From the NCBI RefSeq assembly GCF_964019385.1, contig NC_088649.1, positions 17,173,877 through 17,237,876 of the forward strand: a stretch of DNA of 64,000 nucleotides. The letters run 5' to 3'. This document shows, in pieces, positions 36,183 through 48,000 of this stretch. The notes under the pieces are model-generated. The model worked only from the letters and a program-made list of their open reading frames with translations, searched no databases and was not told where the DNA came from. Both the position numbers and the translations under genes were made by a program. This DNA is from Sycon ciliatum. Its lineage: Eukaryota; Porifera; Calcarea; Leucosolenida; Sycettidae. Position 1 is the stretch's first letter. Every line of letters starts with the position of its first letter.

Positions 36183-36993
36183 CGTAAGTCCAGAATTTCG
36201 CTGCGCATGCGGGAAGACCTGCCGTGAACCCAAGCTTACTGCCGGTTTCGGCTGAATTACTTCTGAATTAGTCCTTTCGCTATCATTGCCTTCGGCACTG
36301 GGCAAGTCCAAGGTCAAAAAGTGTGTATGCATCGGTCTGTCCGTCCTTCGGTCTGTTTGTCTATCTGTCTGTCTTTACCTGTGAGGCAATGTCCCTATAA
36401 TCTATGTTTGTTTGCCTCTACCCCACACAGCCAGTACTATGTAAGCAAAAGAAAGTGTTGAACTTGTGCATATAATCTCTAAGCTATTTTACTACCATCC
36501 CGTTGGTGTTCGTCTTCGTGCAGTGCAATAACCCCTTGTCAGGCTTGTGTCTTGTGTCTTGTGTCTCACTTTTGACCAACATGACTGTGATCACGTGCAT
36601 GATGAGCTAGGTAAAAAAGCATAGCGTAGGGCTCTGAGCTTTCAGGCTCTGTCGAATAATATATTTTTCACCTTATCATGTCCCTTCCTCCCTCACTCAT
36701 AACAGCCACCTTCACTTCCTTTCCCCCAGGAGACTCCCTTTGATAGTCACCGATTTTCCTCTGGAAAATCCTTGAAAATAGAATACCTATATTTTCCTCT
36801 TTCTCTCTCCCCTTGTGTGTGGTATTTCTTTGCACACTTGATCACTTAGTTGTGACGATTGCCACGCTTGTGAGGGCCTTGATCGTCATGTTTCATTGGT
36901 TCTGGCTGGCAAGGCAACATCTCTAAACTGCATTGCAGCTCCCAGGCCTAGTGTCGCTCTCTATAAGTGATTTCTCCTTTTCGTTCTAGGCAC
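35641..36993. other. No gene recognised; includes (TG)n
   Basis: About 35770-35950 resembles the family of the 25870-26102 element (TGTCTCGATATCCCGGTCAG, AACTCGTAACTTATTGGTCC). A perfect (TG)n runs at about 36090-36180. The rest shows no coding signal. Confidence 0.5.
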
Positions 36994-37178
36994 CGGCGGA
37001 TTATGCCGGCTGAAAAATTGACAGAATTCGGTACTTTTTCTGGTAAGTTTCATGCATGTTTGGTATGTGGATAAAGAAATGGAGCAGAATTCGAGGAATT
37101 GCCCGCCATAAGGTTTGTATGGTTCTGCCAATTTCACTGCTTTTCGAGCAGAATCTGCCACCTTTTTTTGTCCGCCAA
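36994..37178. mobile_element. MITE, AAATTGGCAGAATTC family
   Basis: Starts CCGGCGGATTATGCCGGCTG and ends near TTTGTCCGCC, with the same interior as the copy at 23338-23523. Confidence 0.8.
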
Positions 37179-37408
37179 TGCCTACAATGGAGTTCGTTCC
37201 CGCACACCCGTACAATGTATTGAAGTAGAAAGGAAGAGACGGGAAAGAGTGGGGTACTAAGTTGGACAGCCTCTGGGCTATCTATCCCCCAGCAACGCTG
37301 AATTGCGCACTTTCAGAGTACTCCAGCCTTCCAGGTCTGGTCACAGTGCACTGTTCAGATCATTAGTAGTACATTACAACTCTGCCCCATTGTTTCCTAC
37401 GTGTACTA

Positions 37409-37517
37409 CAGCGCTGGCAACTGAAATCCGACCCCCTCCTGGGCCCTAGCGGTACGCTAGCCGCGTTAGCGATCCGTACGAGACGCTAGGGGGGTCGGAT
37501 TTCAGCTGCCAGCACTG
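37409..37517. mobile_element. MITE, CTGGCAACTGAAATCCGACC end family (copy 3), TA duplication
   Basis: Starts CAGCGCTGGCAACTG and ends CAGCTGCCAGCACTG, with about 27-bp inverted ends and TA at 37407-37408 and 37518-37519. The interior differs from the copies at 20389 and 21790. The TA duplication supports a Tc1/mariner-type origin. Confidence 0.85.
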
Positions 37518-37859
37518 TAGTTCGTCTGGCGCACTGCAAAAGGTTTTCTGAACTTTACTTTCCAGCACGCACCAAGCACTGTCGGCCGCGCGCAACACTG
37601 ACAACGCAGTGCCCATGGTGCCCTGAGGTCCCGCTTTGCGGCTGTGTGACAGTCAGCAGGTCTACTCGTGTCAGGACATAATCAATAGACCTACAACTAA
37701 CACAAGACATTAGTGACCATACACTACTACTACTACTAGACAACCCGGCCTACAACTTACAAGTACAAGACTGGCTAATCAAGTCAAGAGCGACGAGTAG
37801 ACTTCTACGATCGTAGATCTACGAGTACGAGTGCAACGCTCGCTGCCTTCAACAACACG

Positions 37860-38025
37860 AATGAACGAACGTGGTGAATTTTTGAAGTACAATTTTAGGC
37901 GTAGTTCGTGATCCAGAACGAAGTCCGATTGCTTGGTTGGGTTTCGTGTTTCTTGTCGCTGTGGTGGTTCTGCGGTAGTTTGTTGTCATTCTCTGAACGT
38001 AGGCCCCTGTTGGTGACGAGGCACG
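37860..38025 (+). promoter_or_regulatory. 5' flank of P450 gene, conserved with its paralogue
   Basis: This region aligns with the reverse complement of 51754-51905 upstream of the sister gene: CTTGGTTG, TCTTGTCGCT, TTTGTTGTCATTCTCTGAAC and TTGGTGACGAGGCACG directly before the ATG. It probably holds the 5' UTR and proximal promoter copied with the gene. No TATA box was identified. Confidence 0.4.
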
Positions 38026-41000
38026 ATGCTTGATGTCGCTCAGGTGCTGCTGTATTGCGGCGTGCCGCTCCTGTTTGCTGTGTGGTATCTGAAGCGGCAG
38101 CGGCAAAGTGCGTCCCAGACCGGAACGGGAAAACTTCCCAAGCTGCTGGAACTGGGCTACAGCAATTGGACGGGGCATATCGGTTACGTGGTTGGGAAGA
38201 TCAATGCCGGCCCAGGCCTGTATATGTTCAACCTGCTCGAGTTGATCCAGAAAGCTCCAGAGCCCGTTGTAGCCCTATCCTTGTTCGGTCCCTTATGGGT
38301 AGCGAATCCCGTCTATGCTGTCAATGATCCAGTCCTCATCAATGTAGTGACATCAAGCAGCAAAACGACCCGCTTCGCATCCTTCGAGTCCAGCTCGCAG
38401 AGCGTCATGGGCAAGAAGTCCATGAGCGCTCTGCGCGGCGAGGAGCTGAAGCGACATCGCAAGCTGCTCGCTTCCAGCATTCTCAGCAGAAAGGCGCTGG
38501 GAAGGTTGGTGGAACTGATGGGTAACGTCACGGACGCATTCCTGCAAACTCTCCCGCAGCCCAAGGCTGGCGAATCGTCGTTCGCACTTGATCTAGTTGA
38601 TGGTGATCCTATAGGACTCATGCTCCTGGATGTATTCTCCTTGTTTGGATTTGGAACACAATCAACGACAACACCAGAGGGTCTGGCTCAACGAGAGAAG
38701 GTGAAGATTGCAATGAACTTCATCTTCGACGTGTTTGCGGATCGAATGTCCGCTGCTGGCCTGGCCAAGTACATCTCATACCTCAACATCAGCAAGAGCC
38801 GGCAATTGGCAAACCACAACAAGTTCATTCGTCAGGAGATCATCATCCCGGCTATCCGCCGCCGTCAATCGGACATCAACGAGGGCGTGGAAGTGCCCAA
38901 TGATGCACTGACAGTCATGTTGGAGGCTGGTGATGACGACTCGCCAGCTTTCACCGAAGAGGAGATCTGTGACGAAGCCCTACTCATTATGGTGGCATCG
39001 TATGAAACAACGGCAAACACAATCCTGTGGCTGTTCTATCACCTTGGTAAGAACATGCGGGGTTACTTGGTTGCAAAACTGGTTAAGGCATTGACCTTCA
39101 AAATGATCATTTTGCTGGTTTGATTGTTGTTATTAGAGAGGTTGAGATGCATGTTATTTCTGACGTGACGTGAAAGTAACTTAGTTCAGCTCACGTTATT
39201 TAGCTCGCGCTTCGAAAAACAAAGCGAGTGACCTGCAGCTCGCGTGGGAATTTGGAGTTTTATGCCAAATTTGACGTGAAATTGCACGTCACGTCGGAAA
39301 TAACGTGCATCTTAACCTCTGTATTGTCGCCGTCGACTTCGTCGCTGTTGTTATTTATAATTGGGTAATCCAAGCGACTATTGTCGCCATACAGAGTGGC
39401 CAAGGAATTCAGTGATTGATGTACATGTACGAGCAGATATGGGGTAGCATATTCCAGGAATCTGCACCTGGCAGAGATAAAAACAGGAAGATTCCAGACT
39501 GTCCAAGAGAGTGCTCAATACCGAGAGGCAGAGCTAGTTCAAACAAGAGGACGGAAAAAGTGTTTTAACTCTGAGTTAAAACACTTTTCCGTCCTCTTAT
39601 TGTTTGAAAAAAGTGATACATCAAACTGATACTCAAAATGGCACTACATGGTAGTTGGCGGGGGGGGGGGGGAATCAACTGCCTCTGTGGGGGGGGAGTC
39701 AACTGCCTCTGTGGGGGGTCAACTGCCTCTGTGGGGGGGGGGGGGGGGTCAACTGCCTCTGTGGGGGGGGGGGATCAACTGCCTCTGTGGGGGGGTCAAC
39801 TGCCTCTGTGGGGGTCAACTGCCTCTGTGGGGGGGGGGGTCAACTGCCTCTGTGGGGGGGGTCAACTGCCTCTGTGGGGGGGGGGGTCAACTGCCTCTGT
39901 GGGGGGAGGGGAGTCAACTGCCTCTGGGGGGGGGGGGGGAGAGGGGGATCAACTGCCTCTGTGGGGGGGGGGGTCAACTGCCTCTGTGGGGGGGGGGTCA
40001 ACTGCCTCTGTGGGGGGGGGGGGGTCAACTGCCTCTGTGGGGGGGGGGGGTCAACTGCCTCTGTGGGGGGGGGGGGTCAACTGCCTCTGTGGGGGGGGAT
40101 CAACTGCCACTGTGGGGGGGGGGGTCAACTGCCTCTGTGGGGGGGTCAACTGCCTCTGTGGGGGGAATCAACTGCCTCTGTGGGGGGGTCAACTGCCTCT
40201 GTGGGGGGGGGGGGTCAACTGCCTCTGTGGGGGGGGGGGTCAACTGCCTCTGTGGGGGGTCAACTGCCTCTGTGGGGGGGGGGGGGGTCAACTGCCTCTG
40301 TGGGGGGAGGGGAGGGGAGTCAACTACCTCTGTGGGGGGGGGGGGGAGGGGGTCAACTGCCTCTGTGGGGGGAGGGAGGGGGGTCAACTGCCTCTGTGAT
40401 ACTCTGCGTGTGCTGTGGATGGTGTTTAACGTCGAGCTCTGACTTGGAAGAGAGAACATGGCATATCAAGAGCTTTATTATGCATACTCCAAATCAAAGT
40501 GATCTGTTGTCTATCTCCGCGTCTCCCATTCCCTCATTCTTCTCCCATCCCCCTTATTTGCTTCTCTTGCTGTCCTTCCCAGCCATGCATCCGGAGTGTC
40601 AGCAGCGTTGCTACGAGGAAGTGTGTCAGGTGATGTCATCGCACCCACCCGGAACCCAGCCAAGCATCACCGATATCGACCAGATGACCTACCTGAACGC
40701 CACTCTGCAGGAGTCCAACAGGCTCAGGCCCATTGCACAGGCCATCACCCGCGAGACCGTGGAAGACCTCGCGGTTGGCGGTGAGCTTACGAAATCCACT
40801 TACGCGTACCTAAATCTTATGGTTGTGTACAGTGTATGTGCTAGAGCACACGAAGAACATCAGTTTCCCTTCATTGATCTTGCAAATACAGTAAAACCTG
40901 TCAAGTCGACCGCTCAAGGGACCTTCAAAGTGTGGTCTCTGTTACCAGGTGGTCTCCTTGTCCAGGGTCATTTGACTGGAAATCACATGTAGAGTAAAAA

Positions 41001-41363
41001 GCAAGACTAGGTAAACAACAGTGTGCACCTCCGCATCTCTTCTGCACAATCTGTAGATACCCCTGCCTGCGACGGGCAGGGGTATTCTGTGTGTCTGAGT
41101 GTTCATTCTGAAGACGACCAATACGTTCTTTTTTCTTTTTCTATTTTTCTCTTTAATTTGCATTTGTGCCCTCAGTCCGTGGTTGGTTTCACTCACACCT
41201 CCTTGTATTGGCTATTTGCATTATGTGCCATGAAGTGCAGACAGAAAATAAAATAATATAAATAAATATGGTTGAAATGTTGGTCATTATCAAGTCTTGC
41301 TTCTGTTGTGTGATTCCGTTACTTACTGTTGTCTGTCTGTTTGTCTGTCTGTCTGTCTGCCCA

Positions 41364-41406
<43 letters not shown>

Positions 41407-41411
41407 GCCCA

Positions 41412-41454
<43 letters not shown>

Positions 41455-41851
41455 GCCCATCTGTCTGTCCGACCATCTGTCTATCTGTCTCCTCAACCCT
41501 GCAGACTACGTCATACCGAAGGGGAACACGGTCATGTGTTACTTTCAAGGATCGGCCCTCAGCGAGGAAGTCTTCACTGACGCCAAGAAGTTCATTCCCC
41601 AAAGGTGGCTAAACGATCCTAATGGCGGGGCCAAGAAACCCGGTACTCATTCGCTGCCGTTCGGCAACGGGCCGTTCCGCTGCTTCGGCAAAGCGATGGC
41701 AGTGCAAGCGATACACACACTGTTCTCACAGTGGATCCAGCGCTACCGCTTTGAGATGATCACGGAGGACGTGAAACCACGCATCCGCTTAGCCTACTAC
41801 CCATCAGAGCTCACCATCAGAATGTTTCCACGGCAACAAGAAGGCCAATGA
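38026..41851 (+). CDS. Cytochrome P450, complete three-exon gene
   Basis: Exons are 38026-39046, 40583-40780 and 41505-41851 (521 aa), with donors GTAAGA and GTGAGC and acceptors TTCCCAG and CTGCAG, both introns phase 1. The N-terminal anchor is LLYCGVPLLFAVWYL (about 8-22). The C-helix reads GEELKRHRKLL (Leu for the usual Trp). The I-helix reads ASYETT (324-329), with Ser for the usual Gly. The K-helix is ESNR (384-387), the PERF-type motif FIPQRW, and the heme loop PFGNGPFRCFG with Cys 466. It should be an ER-bound monooxygenase using P450 reductase; substrate unknown. It faces a near-identical - strand copy (44521-51753). Intron 1 holds a MITE, a hairpin and a G-rich minisatellite; intron 2 holds (CTGT)n. 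Confidence 0.92.
39135..39322. mobile_element. MITE with AGAGAGGTTGAGATGC ends, 3-bp duplication ATT
   Basis: AGAGAGGTTGAGATGCATGT at the left and ACGTGCATCTTAACCTCTGT at the right are inverted; ATT flanks both sides (39132-39134, 39323-39325). Pairing extends through TATTTCTGACGTGACGTG. Terminal motif and duplication length match the elements at 30649 and 31636. Confidence 0.85.
39538..39610. repeat. Hairpin with arms of about 33 bp
   Basis: AGAGGACGGAAAAAGTGTTT and AAACACTTTTCCGTCCTCTT are inverted with a loop of only a few bases, so the intron RNA would form a long stem. Confidence 0.9.
39660..40400. repeat. Minisatellite, about 29 copies of TCAACTGCCTCTGT plus a G-run
   Basis: Each unit is TCAACTGCCTCTGT followed by 5 to 13 G, so unit length varies. 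All three + frames stay open across it and give Gly-rich repeats (NCLCGG, STASVG, QLPLWG), which are artefacts. It lies in intron 1 of the P450, ending about 180 bp before exon 2, and is absent from the sister gene. Its transcript would have about 29 G-tracts. Confidence 0.95.
40888..40981. repeat. Diverged copy of the 169-bp repeat at 7871-8220 (inverted)
   Basis: ACAGTAAAACCTGTCAAGTC, CGCTCAAGGGACCTTCAAAG and CCAGGTGGTCTCCTTGTCCA match the reverse complement of that block. It lies in P450 intron 2. Confidence 0.8.
41172..41270. repeat. Copy of the repeat at 18885-19035 (inverted, unexpanded)
   Basis: AGTCCGTGGTTGGTTTCACT and TTATGTGCCATGAAGTGCAG match the other copy in reverse, ending in an AATAAA-like A/T tail. 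Confidence 0.78.
41328..41492. repeat. (CTGT)n microsatellite upstream of P450 exon 3
   Basis: CTGT repeats with CCAT interruptions, ending 12 bp before the acceptor. The tract could serve as the polypyrimidine tract for that acceptor. Confidence 0.95.
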
Positions 41852-42047
41852 TCAAGCAGTCCCGTGAACTCAGTCAGTTCTGCACTTTTGATGTTTTGGA
41901 GAAAGTTTTTACTTCTTGTTCCTAGCTCAGGAACTTTAGGTATGGACTATATGGATGTGAAGACCCACATATAGCACTTCGTGAAGTCTCGCTTGGACTT
42001 GTACTGCCACGAGTCTCCTCTCGGTTTGGTTATTCCTCTCTTTCTTA

Positions 42048-42168
42048 TTTAGCCGCTGACCGCTGGAACTCAGTTCCGGCATCGGTCCGCCTTGCTGCTT
42101 CACCAAGTCAATTTCGTATTGCAATCCTAGATTGGCTAGGGTACCCCGTAAGGAGACCATACATGTAG
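42048..42168 (+). pseudogene. LINE reverse transcriptase C-terminal fragment
   Basis: The frame reads DRWNSVPASVRLAASPSQFR and ends LGYPVRRPYM then TAG. This RWN-LP...F motif is the usual last segment of LINE ORF2. The rest of the element is missing. Confidence 0.65.
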
Positions 42169-42885
42169 GTCTGTGTGGACTGCCCTAGAGAAATACGAAT
42201 AAATACTATAGTATACTACTTGACTAAGTCTCTACTGTATTCTGTCGTATTGACATTGTGTTCCATTTCAAATTTTCAATAGAAACGTATCATGGATTTG
42301 GATTTTGATTATTATTTTGTCTGTCTCACAAGCATATTGACAGACTAGTACACTCACACATGTACACACAGGGTCATACACAGACAGAAGAACGAGCAGT
42401 TGCGGTTTCGCAACTCTGAGCTCCACGAACTGAATCGATCGACAGCGAAAATTGGTACTGACCCAGCCCTGAGAGTACTGCTATAATTATACTATGAATG
42501 TGGCAAGCCCAGCGTAACAATTACCATGCCTGTGATACGTAGCGCCGTAAAGAGTGCGTGAGAAAGCGTTAGTTATCTGTGCATTGGTACGTGATGTTCT
42601 CGTGGGATCGGATAAAGAGAAATCAAAGTTTATCTGCAAGCAGAAATAGTAGTGATGGTTATAAAGAGTTTATCACGCAGACTGGGAACAATGGGAATAT
42701 AGATATGCTGAGCAATGTGTGCAGGTACATACTGAAGAGACAACTAGAGGTTAGGATTGTTACTTTGAAATCTCGTCTGGGGTTGAATTGCCGGAGGCTG
42801 AGTGGGATATTATTGAAGAGGTCAAGGGAAGAATAAAGTGAGGGAATCTCTTAGCCGGGTTGTGCGTGCTGTGGGTAGCTCGAAG

Positions 42886-43340
<455 letters not shown>

Positions 43341-43970
43341 TAGATTCTGGGTGCACGAGCTCTATTCAGCCTGAAACCTCGAAATTGAGTTGCCAGCTGT
43401 AGAGGATGTTATCTATAATGTTGTCCACTGGCGGCGACTGAATCTGCATGGTGTCATGAAGGCAGCATGACGCACATCTGGTTCCGAAGAAAACACTTTC
43501 TTTTTAAAGTTTAACGTCAGCCCTATAGCTGATCGCTGCAATGGCCAACCCGACAACAACGTAGTTGAGGCCAGAGAGAAAGGTTTATTTTCTTTGTGCA
43601 TGCTTTTATACATGTATGAGGAGTGAACGACGTAATGGCCAGGTAATGGCTACAAACGAGATCAATTATTATGCATTCACTTGGATCTTGCTTCTGGTAA
43701 GTGGTGACTCAACATCCGATTCCAATTTTTTAAAAAATGATAATTATTATAACTTGATGCTAGAAAAGTACTTGTAAACATATCCGGAAAATTTATCCGC
43801 GTAACACTTAACAATGCAGCTCAACTGGATTGGAAAGATTAGTCAGTAAAGGGATAATGACAACACCGCTGCCTGAAAATCAATGTCGGCACGGGAATAG
43901 GGATTACTGTGAGTGGAAATCAATGGAAAATAAATGAATCGGAAAAAGTAAATCACTGTCTCTGTTCACC

Positions 43971-44016
43971 AGGGGGGGGGGGGGGGGGGAGGGGGGAGGG
44001 GGGAGGGGGGGGGGGA
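43971..44016. repeat. G-rich run
   Basis: Runs of 6 to 18 G separated by single A; potential G-quadruplex. Confidence 0.9.
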
Positions 44017-44520
44017 AGCACCGAATGTATCTGTCTGTGAGGGGGTATCCCTAAAATCAATACCTAATGCTCCTTCGGCAAGAGCAAGATAAGGACGAGA
44101 TGTAATAGGGGGAAATTTTCTATAAAAGCAAAAAAATGAACAAGTATTTGAACAGGCAAGAAGTTTTAGGATGGCAATAAACAGAATCAGCTGAAGCGTC
44201 ATGTTACGAAGGTTTAATTGAGATGTCACGAACAAATTCTAGAGAAAGTGGTGATTGGACAAAGAAATAACTATGACGGAAATGTAATGTGAAGAACAAT
44301 AATAAGAGCAGTAATAGGAACGATGAAAAATATAAAAATGCATCGAACTAGCTTTCGCACAACGCTCATCAGGAAGCATTGTTGTACTAATTTAACAAAT
44401 TGCAACACAGATTACTATAAAGGATCAATAGTGATATAAAATAGCACGTAAACAATGCCAAAAAAATATCACAAGGTATTCTTGCAAGATTCAAGTGACC
44501 ACATTCATGGCAATTCTCCA

Positions 44521-45025
44521 TCACTGGTCTTCTTGCTGCCGTGGAAACATACGGATGGTGAGCTGGGACGGATAGTAGGCTATGCGGAAGCGCGGTTTTA
44601 TGTCCTCCGTGATCATCTCAAAGCGGTAGCGCTGGATCCACGATGAGAACAGCGTGCGTATGGCCTGCACTGCCATCGCTTTGCCAAAGCAGCGGAACGG
44701 CCCGTTGCCGAACGGCAGCGAATGAGCGCCGGGTTTCTTGGCCCCGCCATTGGGATGATCGAGCCACCTTTGGGGAACGAATTTCTTGGCGTCAGTGAAG
44801 ACTTCCTCGCTGACGGCCGATCCTTGAAAGTAACACATGACCGTGTTCCCCTTCGGTATGACGTAGTCTGCAGGGTTGAGGAGACAGATAGATAGACAGA
44901 CAAGCAGATGAACGGATGGATGGACAGACGGACATACGGATGGATGGACAGGTGGACATACATACATACATACATACATACATACATACATACATACAGA
45001 CAGACAGACAGACAGACAGAAAGAA

Positions 45026-45098
<73 letters not shown>

Positions 45099-48000
45099 TA
45101 CAGACACTGACAGACAGACAGACGAGGTTTACGGGGCTGCTCGCAAGTTGTGCATGAAGTGTTGTCTGATGACTGCCCCTCGGTGTAAAACTCACACCTA
45201 CATGTTCAAGAAAATATCTACTTCTTGAAGTAGTTCTGTTTTGTTCACAGTTTCCTCTTTAGGGCCTGGTCAGGCTGCGGCGAAGTCGAAATAATCCTCT
45301 GATTGTAATCCAAATCTCCATAGTAACGTGACGCCAGAGCGGCAAAAGCGAGAGTTGACGCTCCAAACAAAAAGCAAGAACGGACCACGCTTTTCCGCGC
45401 CAAACAGGAGTTTGACGCTGATACGCCATTGACGCTGATATTCAGTGTAATTATTCACTGATTTTTTTCATCTCGATCTCGAAGAGCTAGTTGGCCACGG
45501 ACAATAACAAAACTCATAAGGATGGTTGCAAGGATTGCACTGAAGGTGTTGACGATCCCCAAGGTGAAGGAATTTGACGTCGTTCGTGGAGATTACCACT
45601 TGACGCTCGAAATCAAGTTTGAATTTTCATTCCCCCCACATGTGTAGTGTGACCGCGATTCAAATTCTTGACGCTTTACTTTTTTCGTCAGGCACCGAAA
45701 ATTTGCCGCAGTCTGACCAGGCCCTTACCAAATAGATGTGTAGACATTGAAAGTGCTGATACATTTGGGTTAACTGAGGTCTTCGTTCGTCATGGATTTA
45801 CCTGCTCGCGAGGGAGGCCTCACATTCCCAGAGCTGCGAAGATTCTGTGAAGTATGTAACTATCATATTACTAGTATGCTTCGTTCCACTCATCTCGCAG
45901 ATCCAACGACTGTTTTGACTCTAGACCGAAAAGAACCAAATGAGAGCAGACTTTGCTGGGGTGCCCCGTTATTCGAGAGTGATGTTGAAGCGGTAACAAT
46001 GCTTCTGCCGGATTTCGAAGGTAATCCGAGGCGTGAATTCCTGCCGGTTTGCCGAGCAGGACGCAAAGAAGCTGTACGTGCTCTTGTCAAGTTTTTCTTT
46101 CATTTCAAGTACTACGAAAAGTCTCTGCATCCCGAGCGTTCTACTCTCTGTTTAGTGCAATCAAGTATTGGTAAGAACAGACCGCCAGTGTACGGCTTGT
46201 ACAGCATCCTGAACATTCTCAACAGGTGTGGCCTGGTCCTCCTTCGTGTTACCAGGATCTCACTCAATTTGAACGTACGTATCGTATCCCAGCGAAAACA
46301 AATATCCATACAAAATGTGTCCATTTCATCCCAGCATAACGCGTTCTGCACTGAACCTGTCATTGGCGTCCAGGCACAGAAGGTTCGTAAAGAGGAAGTG
46401 TAGTATCCCTGCCTGGCTAATATAGAAGTATTACGGAACTAATGCGGAACTTTACCTGATGTATATTTAGTGTTTCTCCATATGTAAGCGTACGGCATCT
46501 GTTGCATAAAAGCTGCTGCGCATTTCTGTTTTCTTTACATTTTATAGCAACGACAAAGCCGAGAAGAAGAAGTATTCAACCTCCAGGTGTGCACCGGAGA
46601 GAAAGTTCTATTTATTTGCCGCTTCTTCTTTTACTTATAATATATCCCAGGTGTGTACCTGAGAGAAGAAGAATGAAAGCTAACTCGTGTTGATTGCACC
46701 GCGCCTCCACTAGGCTACCATTACAGGAGTTCGCGAATTGCGGCAGGTTGTGGAAAATGGGTTTCTGGAACTGCAGAGGATATGGGTTGGGGACGAGGTC
46801 TTCCGGTGTGCTCTTATCCGGCAGGTTTGCCATAAAATAGTGGCAGTCTTGATTGCTCATGTTGGAGACTCTCCAGGGCAGCTTGAACTTCCTGATCAGC
46901 ACTTTCAAAGACATCACACCGAACTGCCACATGTCCACGAAGGGACCCAGATTCAGTTCGGCACCCCTCGGTAGGTGGGCCACCTCGAGACAATGGAACT
47001 GCAGCATGTCAGCGAACAGGCGCGCTATCTAGACACTCGCAAACAGCCAGTTTGACTGAGACCTGGTTTGACAGATTTGACGACAAGGATCTCTGTCTTA
47101 GCTCGCTTGACCAGTAGCGTGTCTACACTATGCAACTCTTGAATGCTCGATGCACTGCACTATCGGCCTGCATGCATTCCCCCGATACACTTCCCATATA
47201 GACTCATTCTCTTAATGGTACGGTACTCTTGGTGGTACGGGACAGGTACGGGATAGCGCCAGACGGATGGCACAAACGAACAAACACCAAATTATAGCTG
47301 TGTGGACCCGTAACGTCTTCCGCATAGCTACGGGAATAATAGCAAGTGCTTACGGCCGTGGCCGGGGCCAATTTTCTATGATTTTTTCGGAGTTTTGCAT
47401 ATCTCGTTTTTTAAATTCATTATTTTGACTGATTATGAGTGTAATTTGGAAAAACCCGATACTGTAAAACTTTTCCAGCAACAGAGTTCACTTGTGAAGC
47501 CTACGAAATAAAGGGGAAGTATACCCTAAAATCAAATTTTCACCAGTTGTTGTCCCCGGGGTGCTGAGTCGAATGGTCTTGGTCCGAGGAAGCTGAGATG
47601 CTCCCTTCCTCCTTTATTCCCCATCGAACTCGCCACTTCCACCGAAACTGGGTGACTGCGCCCTGGTAGATGGGGATTTGTATGAGGATTTGTATGCAAA
47701 ATGTCACTGAAAGCGCCATCACGTTCTTATAAAAGCACAGACGACCGCGATTGGCCCATATGTTGTAGTCTTTTGGATGCTGAGTCGACTGGTTTCGGTC
47801 CGAAAAGGCTGCGATGCAGCGTTCGGCCGTTTCCCAATCGAACACGGTTGAGTAAGCGGTCACATGCTCATGCGCACACCAGTTGCCTGGTCACCGTGCC
47901 TGCAGGCAAAAACTTTCACACCAAGGTTCAACTCAAAGGTTCAAAGGTTCAACTTGAGTGACAGGAACGCAACCAAACAGGCTGCAAGTTGTAGCCTGCG

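Noticed and set aside
39660-40400. CRISPR-like array
   Set aside because: Repeats differ only in G-run length, there are no unique spacers, and the genome is eukaryotic.
39638-40992. Gly-rich + strand frames of 250-445 codons
   Set aside because: They read through the TCAACTGCCTCTGT-G minisatellite in all three frames, inside a P450 intron; open frames follow from the repeat lacking stops.
41189-41612. Cys/Leu/Ser or Thr/Asp/Arg/Gln repeat frames near P450 exon 3, also at 44613-45228
   Set aside because: Translation of CTGT/GACA microsatellites; the real coding starts at the splice acceptors 41505 and 44867.
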